Shown here piece after piece: positions 1-11,460 of a stretch of 64,000 nucleotides of DNA (position 1 is the stretch's first letter; the number at the start of each line of letters is the position of its first letter). The position numbers and the translations under genes are program-made. The stretch comes from Proteles cristata cristata. Lineage: Eukaryota > Chordata > Mammalia > Carnivora > Hyaenidae. The notes below the pieces were generated by a model. That model saw only the letters and a program-made list of their open reading frames with translations, ran no database searches and had not been told where the DNA came from. The DNA is taken from contig JAESUZ010001073.1 in the NCBI GenBank assembly GCA_017311185.1, positions 310,001-374,000 of the forward strand, read 5' to 3'.

Positions 1-289
1 AAATAATGCCTGTATTTTCGTGTCCTACTCGTCTTTGAATCACAGTACAACCAGAAAATCTCTTATTCCCCCTGTGAAAAATCCAAACTCTAGAGATCCT
101 AGTTCTTTGTTTTACTGATGAAAGTGGACTTGTTGGAACAGTAAGGCTGATCTTCAAGGAAGCTGATAAATTGCTATCCATTTGCCTTGATCGTGGGTCC
201 CACCACAGCCTTTTTTATTCCCTGCCCTTCACTTCTTGTTTCCTCAGCATATACTTCTGCTTCCACAGAAGAAAGGATTGAGGTAGTTT

Positions 290-470
290 GAAAAGCAGTC
301 TTTGGTTTCAGAACCAGAGGATCTGGTTTTTGGATTCTTGGCTCTGTCTGTTCTCAGTGTGAGGGCAAAGGCAAGTCATTAGTCCCTCTGAACCTCAACT
401 TCCCCATCTATGAAATGAAGACAATGCTATTTTAATTTGTCACATTTCTCTGAGGAGTTGAAGAACTTGT
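290..470 (+). repeat. MIR relic
   Basis: The order of fragments matches the MIR core: 'ctggctctgt'-like sequence, then 'ggcaagtcatta', then 'cctcaacttccccatctatg aaatgaag'. It is strongly diverged, as expected of an ancient tRNA-derived SINE shared by all mammals. Confidence 0.65.
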
Positions 471-937
471 ACTAATGAAGGCAGATAAGGGGCCCAGATA
501 TTGTGTATCAGAGAGGTAAGAATACATGGAGTATCACCCTGTGAAGTACCCTCAGACACTTGTCATGAACCACTTAGAAGAGCTCTACAGTGGTACAAAT
601 TGGCGTAAGGTGAGGTAGAGTTGAAGCAGGCATGATATGACTGATTCATGTACGTGATCCCTGCATATGGTCAATAATATATACACAGGATAATACAAGA
701 ATATATGGATGGACAGTTTAAGCAAGATTCAGGATGCCATCTAAAAGGCGGAAAAATAGCTCACTCTTTTCCACTACGTTTTCATTAGAGTGCTGTTTAA
801 ACAGAAAAGTCACTTCATATTTGATCCTAGAGATATTTTTTAAGACAAAGAGACTAAGTAGAAAAGTGAATTTTTAAAAATTAAGTACTAAGGATAATCC
901 CCTCTGAAATTCTAAATTAAAAAAGAAAAAAGAACTC

Positions 938-1148
938 GGGGCCCCTGGGTGGCTCAGTTGGTTAAGTGGCCAACTTCAGCTCAGGTCATGATCTTGCAGT
1001 TCATGAGTTTGAGCCCCACGTCGGGCTCTGTGCTGACGGCTCAGAGTCTGGAGCCTGCTTCAGATTCTGTGTCTCCTTCTCTCTCTGCCCTTCCCCTGCT
1101 CACACTTTGTCTCTCTGTCTCTCAAAAATAAATAAACTTAAAAAAAAA
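938..1148 (+). mobile_element. Felid CAN-SINE (SINEC type)
   Basis: A tRNA-derived head (GGGGCCCCTGGGTGGCTCAG) is followed by the GGTCATGATCT and CTCAGAGTCTGGAGCCTGC motifs, a CT-rich stretch and an AAAAATAAATAAAC tail. Short flanking copies of about 7 bp (GAACTC before, AAACTC after) fit a target-site duplication. An open frame across it is a by-product of the repeat. Confidence 0.95.
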
Positions 1149-1431
1149 CTCAGTGCGTGGGAGAAAGCAAATGATCTTAACCTAAACACAAAGAACCCAT
1201 TTTAAAGAGACCACCCATTACTCTACAGAAAAATATGCATTCTCTCTCTGACACTGGCTTTCAAATATAGGTTCTTGGTCGCCTATAATCTAATATCATG
1301 TTAAAATTCAGTCTTTTAGGTCGTTACCTAGACAGGCTTTACTGCTTTTTCATCTTCAGCCTTTGTTTGCCTTTATTCTTACAGCTTGCTGTTCTTTGAG
1401 AGTCAATATTATTATTTTCCTAATAGGGGAA

Positions 1432-1433
<2 letters not shown>

Positions 1434-1480
<47 letters not shown>

Positions 1481-1490
1481 TGTGTGTGTG
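1434..1490 (+). repeat. (TG)n microsatellite
   Basis: About 28 TG units with one TA interruption near 1474, followed by a degenerate CGTGCATGCGTG end. It lies in the PTHLH intron 0.5 kb before the main coding exon and is probably length-polymorphic. Confidence 0.98.
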
Positions 1491-1973
1491 CGTGCATGCG
1501 TGTCTGGGTGAGCACTCAAGTAAATTCAGCCTCCTTTTCACTTCTAGGCTAGGACTTCTGGATTTATTTTCCCCACACAAGTCTGAAAAACCTGAAAAGA
1601 ACCTCAGTGGTTTCTGTCCATTGCTGAGAATAACTGAATCATAACGTTTTAAGTTGAGAAGAGCATTAAACTCTCTGAATCCGACCCCTTCCTTTTAAAC
1701 AGAGAGAGGCTGATGAGGCCAGAGAATGTTCATGTTCTCGCCAAAGTCACAGACCTAGAGAGCGGCATAAATGGGATCTGGGGCTGCAGCCTCCTAGCTG
1801 CCCACACTTCCCTTCCCACTCTGTTTTTTCCCTGCTCTACAAGCTTGCTGCACTTCCAGCTCATGTTACATATGGGACCAAACAGAAAACTAAAGGGCTT
1901 TCCTCTTGCCTTTGAGGTCTATACCAACAAACTAAAATTGCATTATTTTCTTCCTCTCCTATTTTTTCCTTAA

Positions 1974-2404
<431 letters not shown>

Positions 2405-3704
2405 GGCTTCTGTGCCCCATAGCCTTTCCTCGGTGCTCTCCACTGGGGTGTGTAGGGTCCCTTCCACTGTGGCTTGGACAAACCTAGAATGTCCTCCCTT
2501 TCGGTCCTTCTATCAAGGGCTCCACAATTTCAAAGCTTACAAAAGCAAGATGGCTCAGAATATTTTCTGCCTTCAAACAGTGTTCTCCCACACACCCAAC
2601 ACACACTGGGGCTGTGTAACCCATTCCTCTGCCTCCACCATCACACCCCAACACCAATCCATTACTCCTCTACTACGGAATTTCTTTTCTGAGTCAGGCT
2701 TCAGAAGCTAAGGACCACCTTCATCATTTACTGGAGGAGCATATTTATTCCCCTACTCTCACACCTTGGCAAACTTTCTTGATCATTTTCCATTTCTTAC
2801 TTTTTTTTTTTATTAACTTCAGGGGCAAACACAGAAGGCTTTGATATGACCTACAAACATTACAGAATAATGCCGTACCATAGACAATTCTGAGTCGGTC
2901 ACATTTTTCATTTATTACATTTCATTGAACTTTAAATTTATATTTATTTAAACAAATGTTAAAAATTTAAACACACACTCTGAATTCATTTAATTAAATT
3001 CAACTCTGGTTTCTACCAGCTCATGAAAAATATCATGATTTCTCAAAAGTTTTAAATGTTGACTTGGGAAGGACTTAAGTTTTTCTCATATATATATTTA
3101 TCCACTGGCAAGTTGAAACCACTTTCTAGGGTGTTTCAGTAGGAATAATAAAGCTTCACATGTACATGGCTTGTTCATCCTTGGCTCACAAATGCAGGTG
3201 GTAATTGCAATCACTGACTTTGGGGTCAAATACCTTAAGTTCAAATCTTGGGCCTGAACTTATTAAAGTTCACAACCTTGGGCAAATTACATGTTCTTTC
3301 TCAGACTCATTTTTCTCCTTTGTGAAATGAAGATAATAACTGTGACAACCTCGTAGAGTTGGCTGAAGATTAAATGAGATTACATGGGTTAAATGCTTGT
3401 CTTAGTAAACAAAGTGCAACTTGCTGTTTTAGTGCTTTTAGATCTAGTGCTGATTGTTTATCTGGATATATGTGTTTCTGTGAGGTGAAAAAGCAGCAAA
3501 TAGTCATCCCATTTTATTAACTAGAAAACCAAGGCATTCCATGGCTGAAGGACCTGAATAGTCCTGCGAACTGGGATAGGTAGTCCTCAGAACTGGGTTT
3601 ATTTCCCCATTTCTGGATCTTTAGGTCAGGACTATGTTAGTGCCGCCTCTTGAAGATTCAGGCATTTCCACTAACAGGATCTTTTTTGTCTTTTTACTTT
3701 TCAG
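2405..3704 (+). other. PTHLH: PTHLH intron / read-through 3' sequence of the 1-139 form
   Basis: No coding exon is visible here. Apart from a MIR relic at 3195-3420 and a T-run near 2800, nothing is recognised. It ends with the pyrimidine tract CTTTTTTGTCTTTTTACTTT before the acceptor at 3703-3704. If the donor at 2399 is not used, this sequence would serve as the 3' UTR of the 1-139 mRNA. No strong polyadenylation signal is obvious close to the stop. Confidence 0.6.
3195..3420 (+). repeat. MIR relic in PTHLH intron
   Basis: In MIR order: 'tcaaatcttgggcctgaact', 'cacaaccttgggcaaattac', 'catttttctcctttgtgaaa tgaagataataac', 'gattaaatgagattacatgg'. It is old and diverged. Confidence 0.8.
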
Positions 3705-3822
3705 TACAGCTCTTCTGTGGGGTTTGAAAGAAAGGGGAAACCATACAAGGATATGTCATATGCAACTAATGATCTCATTAATTAAAGTCCCTTGTTACTT
3801 CTCCAGGCCTTTCTCTTACTAG
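3705..3822 (+). CDS. PTHLH: PTHLH alternative exon, ortholog of the human 1-173 isoform tail
   Basis: Acceptor TTTTCAG ends at 3704. Joining CG from the main exon to T3705 restores Arg139, and the frame continues TALLWGLKERGNHTRICHMQ and then LMISLIKVPC, to TAG at 3820-3822, 38 codons after Arg139. From memory, the human 173 tail starts TALLWGLKKKKENN and ends MQLMISLFKSPLLLL, so the start and the MQLMISL block are the same. The felid reading frame runs four residues longer and ends YFSRPFSY. The long (1-173) form is usually described as human- or primate-restricted. The intact acceptor and frame show the exon could be spliced here, but not that it is. No functional domain is known for this tail. 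Confidence 0.8.
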
Positions 3823-4928
3823 TGGAGATGGGATTACGGGGGATGTTGCAGAGAGGAGTTTGAACCTATTTGCCATCACTTCTCTCTTTGAGTTAGGCTG
3901 GCAAAACTCATCATTAATAAAAAATTATAATTATATCAGACAAATAGTACTGCCTCAGTAATTAATGACTAATGACACTAGAGGAACCTTTAGCAGAGTG
4001 AATGACCTAGTCTGCAAATATCTAATGGATCTATAATCGGTAACCAACCCTATGAATCTTGCTCAAAGTACATATATAATGTATTTTAAGAAAGGATCCT
4101 TGTATTTATAACTAATGCAAGGGCTTTATTGCCAGAAGCTATTTGTACCATTGTCTTACTCTGTGCATGTATATACTAGAGTTATAAAAACAAAAGTATA
4201 AATACTTTTTTATGGATTTCATTTATTTAACATTTGAAGTATCTGGGAATTTGATGAAATTCAGCACTCGGCAATTCTTAGGTCCAAAGCTAGCCCCCTG
4301 ATAAAGGAGACTAGTAAAAATTAGGCAGCGACCCGATCAAATGCAGACCTAGGACTGAAAGAAGAAGAATGATTCTGCTGCTCCTTTCTGTCCCCCGGGT
4401 GTGAGGGACAGTCACCGAAAGCACTGTTTGCTTGGCTGCTAGATGTTGGCAGTCTCCCAGTACAACCCAACCGAGGTGCAGGGAAGATTGGGGAAATTTA
4501 GGAGTGTACTGGTGAGAATATATAGGGCCGTGCAAATGCTCTAATCCAAATAGAATCCTTTCAGGTTAACTATTTAAAGTTTTGTAAGCGACCAAGCTTT
4601 TATGAGTGTCCTCTCTTTAGTCTCTTTTCATTATTAGTTACCTGAGAGATCTGATGAAATGGCAAGCGTGAACTTTATTATAATATATGTAGTATTTCTT
4701 AAGAGAAACTACTGAACTAAAACTGTCTGGCTCCTTGCCCATGAACCAGTGGGAAATAACGTTGTTTAAATGTTGGAAATTACATTTTGGAATTTTTGAT
4801 GTTGCAAATGAGATGTCCAGGTACAATAGGACTTATTTAATTGAGACTATATATTTTGCTTGATAAATAGTAACTTCAAAATAATACAAAAGCTTTTAAA
4901 TATTTAAAAAACTTTAAAGCATTATCAT

Positions 4929-4949
4929 ACACACACACACACACACACA
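4929..4949 (+). repeat. (AC)n microsatellite
   Basis: About ten uninterrupted AC units in the last PTHLH intron. Confidence 0.9.
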
Positions 4950-5084
4950 GTAAACATACACATATACTTTCAAGTCATGTTTTATGCTTTACTTGGCTAT
5001 TCCAATACATACTTTTATAGCAAGCACACTGGATGGACAAGGAGAAATATAATCAAAAGATCCTGTCCTTAGTCCTTCTTTAAA

Positions 5085-5326
5085 TAATTTTTTAATGTTT
5101 ATTTTTGAGAGAGAGCACACACACGGGTAGGGGTGGGGCAGAGAGAGGGAGGGAGGGAGGGAGGTGGGGAGAGAGAGAGAGAGAGAGACAAAGAGAGAGA
5201 GAGAATCTGAAGTAGGCTTCAGGCTCTGAGCCGTCAGCACAGAACTTGGGGCTTGAACTCACAAACCATGAGATCATGAGCTGAGCTAAAGTCAGATACC
5301 TAACTGATTGAGCCACCCAGTTTCCC
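5085..5326 (-). mobile_element. Felid CAN-SINE, antisense
   Basis: It reads T-rich tail, GAGAGAGA tract, CTGAGCCGTCAGCACAG, GAGATCATGAGCTGAG, GATTGAGCCACCC, the reverse complement of a SINEC. Flanks GTCCTTCTTTAA and GTCCTTTAATG suggest a degraded target duplication. The internal (GGGA)n and (GA)n expansion is long. Confidence 0.93.
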
Positions 5327-6757
5327 CTCCTCGGTCCTTTAATGTATTCCTTTTCTCTTGCTTTCCTTCTGAGAACATAATTGTTCAAAATACTCTTCAT
5401 TTCCTCCTTGCTTGAGTTATTCTTAAATTCAGTTCACTAGATACTGTTCAGTACAAAAACATTTTAAAATTGGTACAGCACACAAATTATTGAGTTCTAC
5501 AGTCACCTTTTAGATTTTATTCACAACATACATTCACATCCACCCACTATTTAAAATTTAATCTTAAATTATTTTCTCTACAATTAGGAGCTATTTTACC
5601 ATTCCAGTCAAAAACTATTGGTGAAGAGGTCAAATTTTTTAAGACATTGAAACACCCTAAATGCTCAACTTGCTTTTTTTTAAGCTGCGCGTAGAGTTCC
5701 TAACTTGTTAAGAATTGGCTCTTTTGTGGGTCTTACCCCGGTATAGGTCTGCCACGTAAAACTCTGCCCACATGCTAGCTGTTAATGCAATGGCACAGCC
5801 AATCAAGTTCAATTCTATAGTTGTTTCTTTAGAAACCACTATGTATGTAATGAAAGAGACTACACAAAAAGAAGAGAAAGGGAGAGAGAAAAGCAGAGAA
5901 AATGCTGCTAGTCCATCTTAAAATACTGTGGCTACAGTGTTTTAGAAGGGGTTTAAAAAGATGTCAATTCCAAGTGGTAATTTATTCTGAGTAATAAACA
6001 CAGTGAGCTGAAATACTGCTATTTTATACTTTTAAACCAATTGATTCTTATTCTCTAATTTAGGTTAGGCTTTCCTGATTTCTAATTGTAGATCAACTCT
6101 AAAAACCAGAAGAGTGAGAGTCAAATAATTCTTACTTTTGACTTCACAAACTAAAATCCAAAAATAGTTTCATCGATTAGTGTTTAAGGACAGCTACAAG
6201 AATGACCGATAACACCAAACCGTCAACCAAACATACCGTTTAATTACACGTCCTTCCAACATTTACTCCAAATCACACACTTTACTTTCTTACCAGCCAT
6301 TATCTTAGCAAACAGTTGGGCAAATGTAAACCTGAACAGAATAAGCAACATTTGGATCACCCAAGGCAGCACTGGGGAATAAACTTCTAGCAAGGCGTAT
6401 CTGATGATGGATTGCAGAACCTAGCCTTACTTCCAGACTCTCAGATGTGTCCCTTCTCTTCCCAAACTTGCCCGTTGGCAGCTTTGGGAAATTCTCCCAG
6501 GGTCACTTTTTACAGACAGAGAATATAGAACTAGAAACGCAAGCTCTTCTCTTTCTGTGCCATGTTGACCTTTGGATCATATGAAAAACCCTGCCTGTAG
6601 CAAAGGTACCCACAGGTGGCTCCTGTTGGGAATAGTCATAAGAAACCCTGGAGTCTTTTCGATTGTGATTCTATGTTTTTTTATTTTTTATGCCTTTTCA
6701 TTTGCCAAGGAGAATTAACCTATTTTCTCCTCTTCTTTCCCTTCCTTCTCTTTTCAG

Positions 6758-7120
6758 GAGGCATTGAAATCTTTAGCAAAGACCTTCAGAGGACGTATTA
6801 CAGGATTCTGTAATAGTGAACATATGGAAAGTATTAGAAATATTTATTGTCTGTAAATACTGTAAATGCATTGGAATAAAACTGTCTTCCCCATTGCTCT
6901 ATGAAACTGCACATTGGTCATTGTGAATATTTTTTTGCCAAGGCTAATCCAATTATTATTATCACATTTACCATAATTTATTTTGTCAACTGATGTATTT
7001 ATTTTGTAAATGTATCTTGGTGCTGCTGAATTTCTATATTTTTTGTAACATAATGCACTTTAGATATACATATCGAGTATGTTGATAAATGACACAATAA
7101 AGTGTCTCTATTTTGTGGTT
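6758..7120 (+). CDS. PTHLH: PTHLH terminal exon: 1-141 tail and 3' UTR
   Basis: Only 6758-6767 is coding. Acceptor TTTTCAG|G gives, with CG from the main exon, Arg139, then AGG CAT TGA = Arg-His-stop, so the 1-141 isoform ends RRH. The 3' UTR is very AT-rich and has several ATTTA motifs (near 6842, 6966, 6977 and 7001), typical of the rapid decay known for PTHLH mRNA. AATAAA at 6875-6880 and 7096-7101 are plausible cleavage signals. The latter is followed by the GT-rich GTGTCTCTATTTTGTGGTTG and is taken as the main end. A third AATAAA at 7211 would lengthen it. The end is estimated. Confidence 0.9.
6875..6880 (+). terminator. PTHLH: Proximal polyadenylation signal of PTHLH
   Basis: AATAAA about 110 bases after the 1-141 stop codon. 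It is followed by ACTGTCTTCCCC, with only a weak downstream GT element, so it is probably a minor site. Confidence 0.6.
7096..7101 (+). terminator. PTHLH: Distal polyadenylation signal of PTHLH
   Basis: AATAAA followed within 10-30 bases by a clear GT/T-rich element (GTGTCTCTATTTTGTGGTTG). This is the best candidate for the main 3' end. Another AATAAA lies at 7211-7216. Confidence 0.75.
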
Positions 7121-7216
7121 GATTTTAATAATGCCTAAATATAATTATCCAAACTGATTTTCCTCTGTGCATGTAAAAATAGCAGTATTTTAAATTTGTA
7201 AAGAATGTCTAATAAA

Positions 7217-7926
7217 ATATAATCTAAATTACAGCATGAGTCAGGAGGTGAATTATGTATGCCCTTTAAGATTTCTACTAGAAGGAACATGATGTAATTT
7301 TTTAACTGTATTGAATATGGTCTTATGTGTAATATGTTTATATTGGTACATATTCCAATATTTTCACATTAGCTTTTAGTTTAAAAACCACCGAAACTGT
7401 GTTTTATCCAGTATTTAAGTTCAATTCAACAGAATGGCTGAACTACCTAGACATCCTTTCATGAAATACATCCAATTTGAAGTGAAGACAAGAGAGGGCA
7501 GGAAAAAAGCAGAGAGAAGTCAGGAGAAAAGATTAAAAATTACTCTCTGAAACTTAATCCAGAGAGTCAGCCAGAACTAGAAAAAAAGGGAGAGAGGCAC
7601 ATTAGAACTTTAAGGCCAGGGGAATTTTCACCAATGTTAAGTTTAATTTGAGAGGGCTTGCTCTTACTGGTAACAATGGCAAGCATAAAAGAGCTACTTG
7701 AGAATTCTAGCAGAGAAAGGGAAAGGGACCAATGTCTGGGAGACATGTGACAACTCAAAAATTCCTTCATGGGGAAGACTGCTTTTCTGTTGTATACCTC
7801 ACAGTCCCGGGGACTTTGGTCACCAACAGCATTTTGTAATGCCATATGCAATCCCCTTTCCACTGTGAATATCATCCAACTTTTCCTACCTCTACGTGCA
7901 GATGAAAACAAACATCTTTCCTTCAA
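7217..7926. other. Downstream flank of PTHLH, nothing recognised
   Basis: AT-rich single-copy sequence with an antisense open frame near 7570-7926 that shows no recognisable protein pattern. No repeat family or RNA gene was identified. Confidence 0.5.
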
Positions 7927-7936
7927 TGGAGTTTTT

Positions 7937-8151
7937 ATTTTTTTTTAATATTTCTTTTGAGAGAGAGAAAGAGAGACAGACAGAACGGGAGTGGGGGAAG
8001 GCAAACAGAGAGGGAGACACAGAATCTGAAGCAGACTCTAGGCTCTGAGCTGTCAGCACAGAGCCCAACGTGGGGCTCAAACCCACAAACCGTGAGATCA
8101 TGACCTGAGTAGAAGTCAGACGATCAACCGACTGAGCCACCCAGGCGCCTC
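7937..8151 (-). mobile_element. Felid CAN-SINE, antisense
   Basis: T-run, GA tract, CTCTGAGCTGTCAGCACAG, GTGAGATCATGACC and ACTGAGCCACCCAGGCGCCT appear in reverse-complement order. Flanks TGGAGTTTTT (7927) and TGGAATTTTT (8152) are a 9/10 target duplication. Confidence 0.95.
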
Positions 8152-8430
8152 TGGAATTTTTTCTTTAACTGTCTATAGCTTAGGACATATCAATAAAAAC
8201 AACACAACAAAAAGACTATGAATCAAGCAAGCATATATTTAGGAAGTATTCTGTTTATGCTCCTAATCCTGTGAGATATCTATTAGATGTTTGGGAGGTG
8301 CAAACAAGAAGTCAAATGCTATAACTACCCCCCAAAATTTCCCAGTCTAGTGGGTACATTATACATGCATACATTTACAAGAAACAAGTAAATGCTGTAT
8401 TCAAGAAACTAGGAAATGATCCAATATTCT

Positions 8431-8625
8431 ATATATTTTTTTAAGTTTTACTTATTTGGAGAGGGAGAGAGAGGGTTGGAGGGACAGAAAGAGTGAGAGA
8501 GAATTCTAAGGCTTCACACCATCAGTACAGAGCCTGATGTGGGGCTTAAACACAAACAGTGAGATGGTCAACTGAGCTGAAGTCAAGAGTCAGACCCTTA
8601 GCCAACTGAGCCACCCAGGCGCCTC
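8431..8625 (-). mobile_element. Felid CAN-SINE, antisense, diverged
   Basis: It has a T-run, GAGAGGGAGAGAGAG, CATCAGTACAGAGCCTGATG and ACTGAGCCACCCAGGCGCCT. Internal deletions relative to other copies mark it as older. Confidence 0.9.
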
Positions 8626-8647
8626 TTCTCTGAACATTTTAAAAAGG

Positions 8648-8650
<3 letters not shown>

Positions 8651-8719
<69 letters not shown>
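8651..8719 (+). repeat. (CT)n(CA)n compound microsatellite
   Basis: About 13 CT units (8651-8676) run directly into about 21 CA units (8677-8719). Confidence 0.98.
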
Positions 8720-8722
<3 letters not shown>

Positions 8723-9088
8723 GAAATTGGTCTGGGCTGTATATGATTATGATAATGTTTCTGGAAGGAATATTCAAAGATTGAACTTATTCATATTTTC
8801 AGTTGAGTCCCATAGCCTTTAAGACAGACCCACATTACTATTTTTTGGTAAGAAATGTGAACCTATGTTAGTAAGCAAAATCTAGAATCTGTGCTTAGAT
8901 TCACATATGAACTTGTTGGATATGGTTGTTAGCATTCAGGAGTTGAAGGCCAATACACTAAACCCATATAATGCAACTAGTTTGAAATGCTGTAACAACA
9001 GCTATGGCCACAATTTGCAGAACTCCATCTGAAACTCTAAATCTTAAGATTGTACCAAATCCTTATAAGTTGTTCACATGAAAAATAT

Positions 9089-9292
9089 TTTTTTATATTT
9101 TTAAGTTTATTTATTTATTTTGAGAGAGAGAGAGAGAGCAGGGAAGGGGCAAAAAGGGAGAGAGAAAATCCCAAGCAGGCTCCACGCTATCAGTGTGGAG
9201 CTTGATGTAGGACTTGAACTCACAAACCGTGAGATCATTACTTGAGCCAAAACCAAGAGGGTGCTTAACTGACTAAGCCACCCAGGTGCCCT
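9089..9292 (-). mobile_element. Felid CAN-SINE, antisense, with TSD
   Basis: Reverse-complement SINE flanked by GAAAAATAT at 9080-9088 and 9293-9301, a perfect 9-bp target duplication. Confidence 0.95.
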
Positions 9293-9541
9293 GAAAAATA
9301 TGCTTTTTAAACACTAGCTTGGTAAATACTTGGACATTAAGGCAAGAAAGTATCAGATTCAGGTCATCTTTAACTTTTTCTTCACAAATAGCCCATTCCT
9401 AAAAAGAAAAGAAGGAAGAGGGAACTTGGGAATTTATGGTTATCAAGTCTCACCAAACATTATTAATACATTGATAACCATTATTAATTATTGCCTTTAG
9501 AGTCATACCCTAGGTCTTCTAGGAATGATAAAGACTAAAAT

Positions 9542-9759
9542 ACGGGCACCTAAGTGACTCAGTCAGTTGGAGCCTAAGCATACAACTTTGGCTCAGGTCA
9601 TGATCTCGTGGCCCCTGGGTTTGAGCCCCACATCAGGCTTTGTGCTGACAGCTCAGAGCCTGAAGCCTGGTTCAGATTCTGTGACTCCATCTCACTCTAC
9701 CCCTCCCCTGCTCGTGCTCTGCCTCTCTCTCTCTCAAAAATAAACATTAAAAAAAAAAA
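9542..9759 (+). mobile_element. Felid CAN-SINE with TSD
   Basis: Sense-strand SINE from GGGCACCTAAGTGACTCAG to an A13 tail. AAGACTAAAAT occurs on both sides (9531-9541 and 9760-9770), an 11-bp perfect duplication. Confidence 0.96.
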
Positions 9760-9770
9760 AAGACTAAAAT

Positions 9771-11324
9771 CATAGGATAAGTGATAGAGTGGGAAGGTTA
9801 AGGAAGCAAAAAAATCTTTTAAGAAAAAATTGTAATTTTTATGACATTATTTTCTATGAAAGAAAAACTGAAATGTATAATTTAAGATACTAAGTGTTTA
9901 AATGTAAATAAACTCTTAGCAAATTACAGTCTAAGTGAATATGGTTCAGTCTTAAGCAATGTTTATAAAGTAGTAACAATTCAAATAAAGGTGAGTTGAC
10001 CTAAGTATTCTTGAATTAAGAAAATAAAACCTAATCCACTAACTCACTATTAACCTCCTCCGATTTTATTCAGACAGAAATTTGGTATTTAATTACACAT
10101 CTAATATACAGTTAAGGACACTGTGGTGTCCAACCCCAAAAGACAAATAGTGATAGTTAACTGTGAAGCCCTATTCCTTTCCTCTGTATTTTCTTACAAC
10201 CCGTTGTGAAACAGGTATATTCTAAAGGTTTGTGCTGTTAACGCAACTGATGTATTCAAGGGCTACATTAAGTTATGAATCAAAATCAGTGTTGACAATA
10301 TTGGTCCTGAAATATTTAAAGTCAATATTGGCATCTCCCTCCCTTATTACAAAAAAATAGTTTGGAATACAGGCAGCATCAGTCTGAGAAATACGGAGAA
10401 CCTGAAGCTTGTCTTGGGAGACAGCATAATCATACATCTTGATGGTTAAGAACTCTTTTTTAATTTTCTCTTACCTACTCTCAGTACCAGTTAAGCAAAT
10501 CAACTCTGTAGCTTTCTGCATTTACCATGCAAGAACAAAGGGAGTCAGTCTTTTTAAAATTCAAAAAGCTCTTTCTAATCATACACTACATAATGGACCC
10601 AACAAGAACAAAATCAAGTATAGTTTCAATTTTATCTTATACTCATTTCACTAAATACTGAAATCTGGTTTAACAGATGCACATTAGTTCTTGAAGAACA
10701 CAAGTTAATGCTTTTTGTAAGAAATTCTGAAATACCAAAAAAGAAAAAAGAAAAAAAGAATTCTGAAATACGTACACCATCCCAGGATGTTAACTTTAAG
10801 ATAATCTGAGTGTAATTCTAGAGTATCTTACAGTTTAACTGCTATTTTTCCCTTTGACCACAAAGTCCACAGAAAAACACAATCAGCTATGGAGAGAAAT
10901 AAGATGTTGAAGCTGAGAGAGGGTTCATCTGTACTTTCATTGAGAGTCCTAAGCATTCCCAGCAAAGCCTTCATTCCTTCCTCAGATAAAGGATAAAAGA
11001 CATTCCAATCACAAACGTGTGCCACTTCAAACTCTGGTTTCTCTTCCGATCATATACATCTTTCGCCTTTTACAGATGTGTGCCTCTTCCCTTTCTTTAA
11101 TAAGCCAGCAGGTATTAAGAAAAAGGCTATTACTAAATATTTTATTATATAGTTAGCAAAACTCTGCTATATGGTAAGCTGCTCCTACGGACCCCATTGA
11201 ATATTTCAGAGGAGGTATGAAACACTGGTAGATATTAAGATTCCAAAGGTATTACTTCAATGAATTATATTATCATGTGTCTTGGGGTTAACTCCTGAAG
11301 AGAAGCACTCTTTCTTCCAAGTTA
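9771..11324. other. Intergenic sequence, nothing recognised
   Basis: AT-rich single-copy DNA. The only structure seen is a 25-bp A-rich insert at 10736-10760 flanked by TTCTGAAATAC. No gene, RNA or named repeat was recognised. Confidence 0.5.
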
Positions 11325-11460
11325 CCACTGTTACTTCCCTAATTATTTTGTGAACTTCTTAAGGACAGGAATCTTGTCACTCAACATGTACCACCCAACA
11401 CGAAATAATAGCATTAGTACAGAGAGCTATTCAATAAATATTTAAAATTTGAACAAAATT
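11325..11460 (+). repeat. L2 3'-end relic
   Basis: The pattern 'tgaacttcttaaggacagg', 'atcttgtcac', 'attcaataaatatttaaaat' is the L2 3' end ('gctccatgagggcaggga ... caataaatatttgttgaa'). It is diverged. Confidence 0.6.

Larger units (their letters stand above)
3823..6757 (+). other. PTHLH: PTHLH last intron
   Basis: It contains a short (AC)n run (4929-4949) and one antisense SINE (5085-5326). The remainder is AT-rich unique sequence with no exon signal. It ends with a long pyrimidine tract, TTTCTCCTCTTCTTTCCCTT, before the acceptor at 6756-6757. Confidence 0.7.

Noticed and set aside
938..1148. tRNA gene-like A and B boxes in this and other SINEs
   Set aside because: All belong to dispersed tRNA-derived SINEs. 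No cloverleaf with a proper 3' end is present, so no functional tRNA gene is called.
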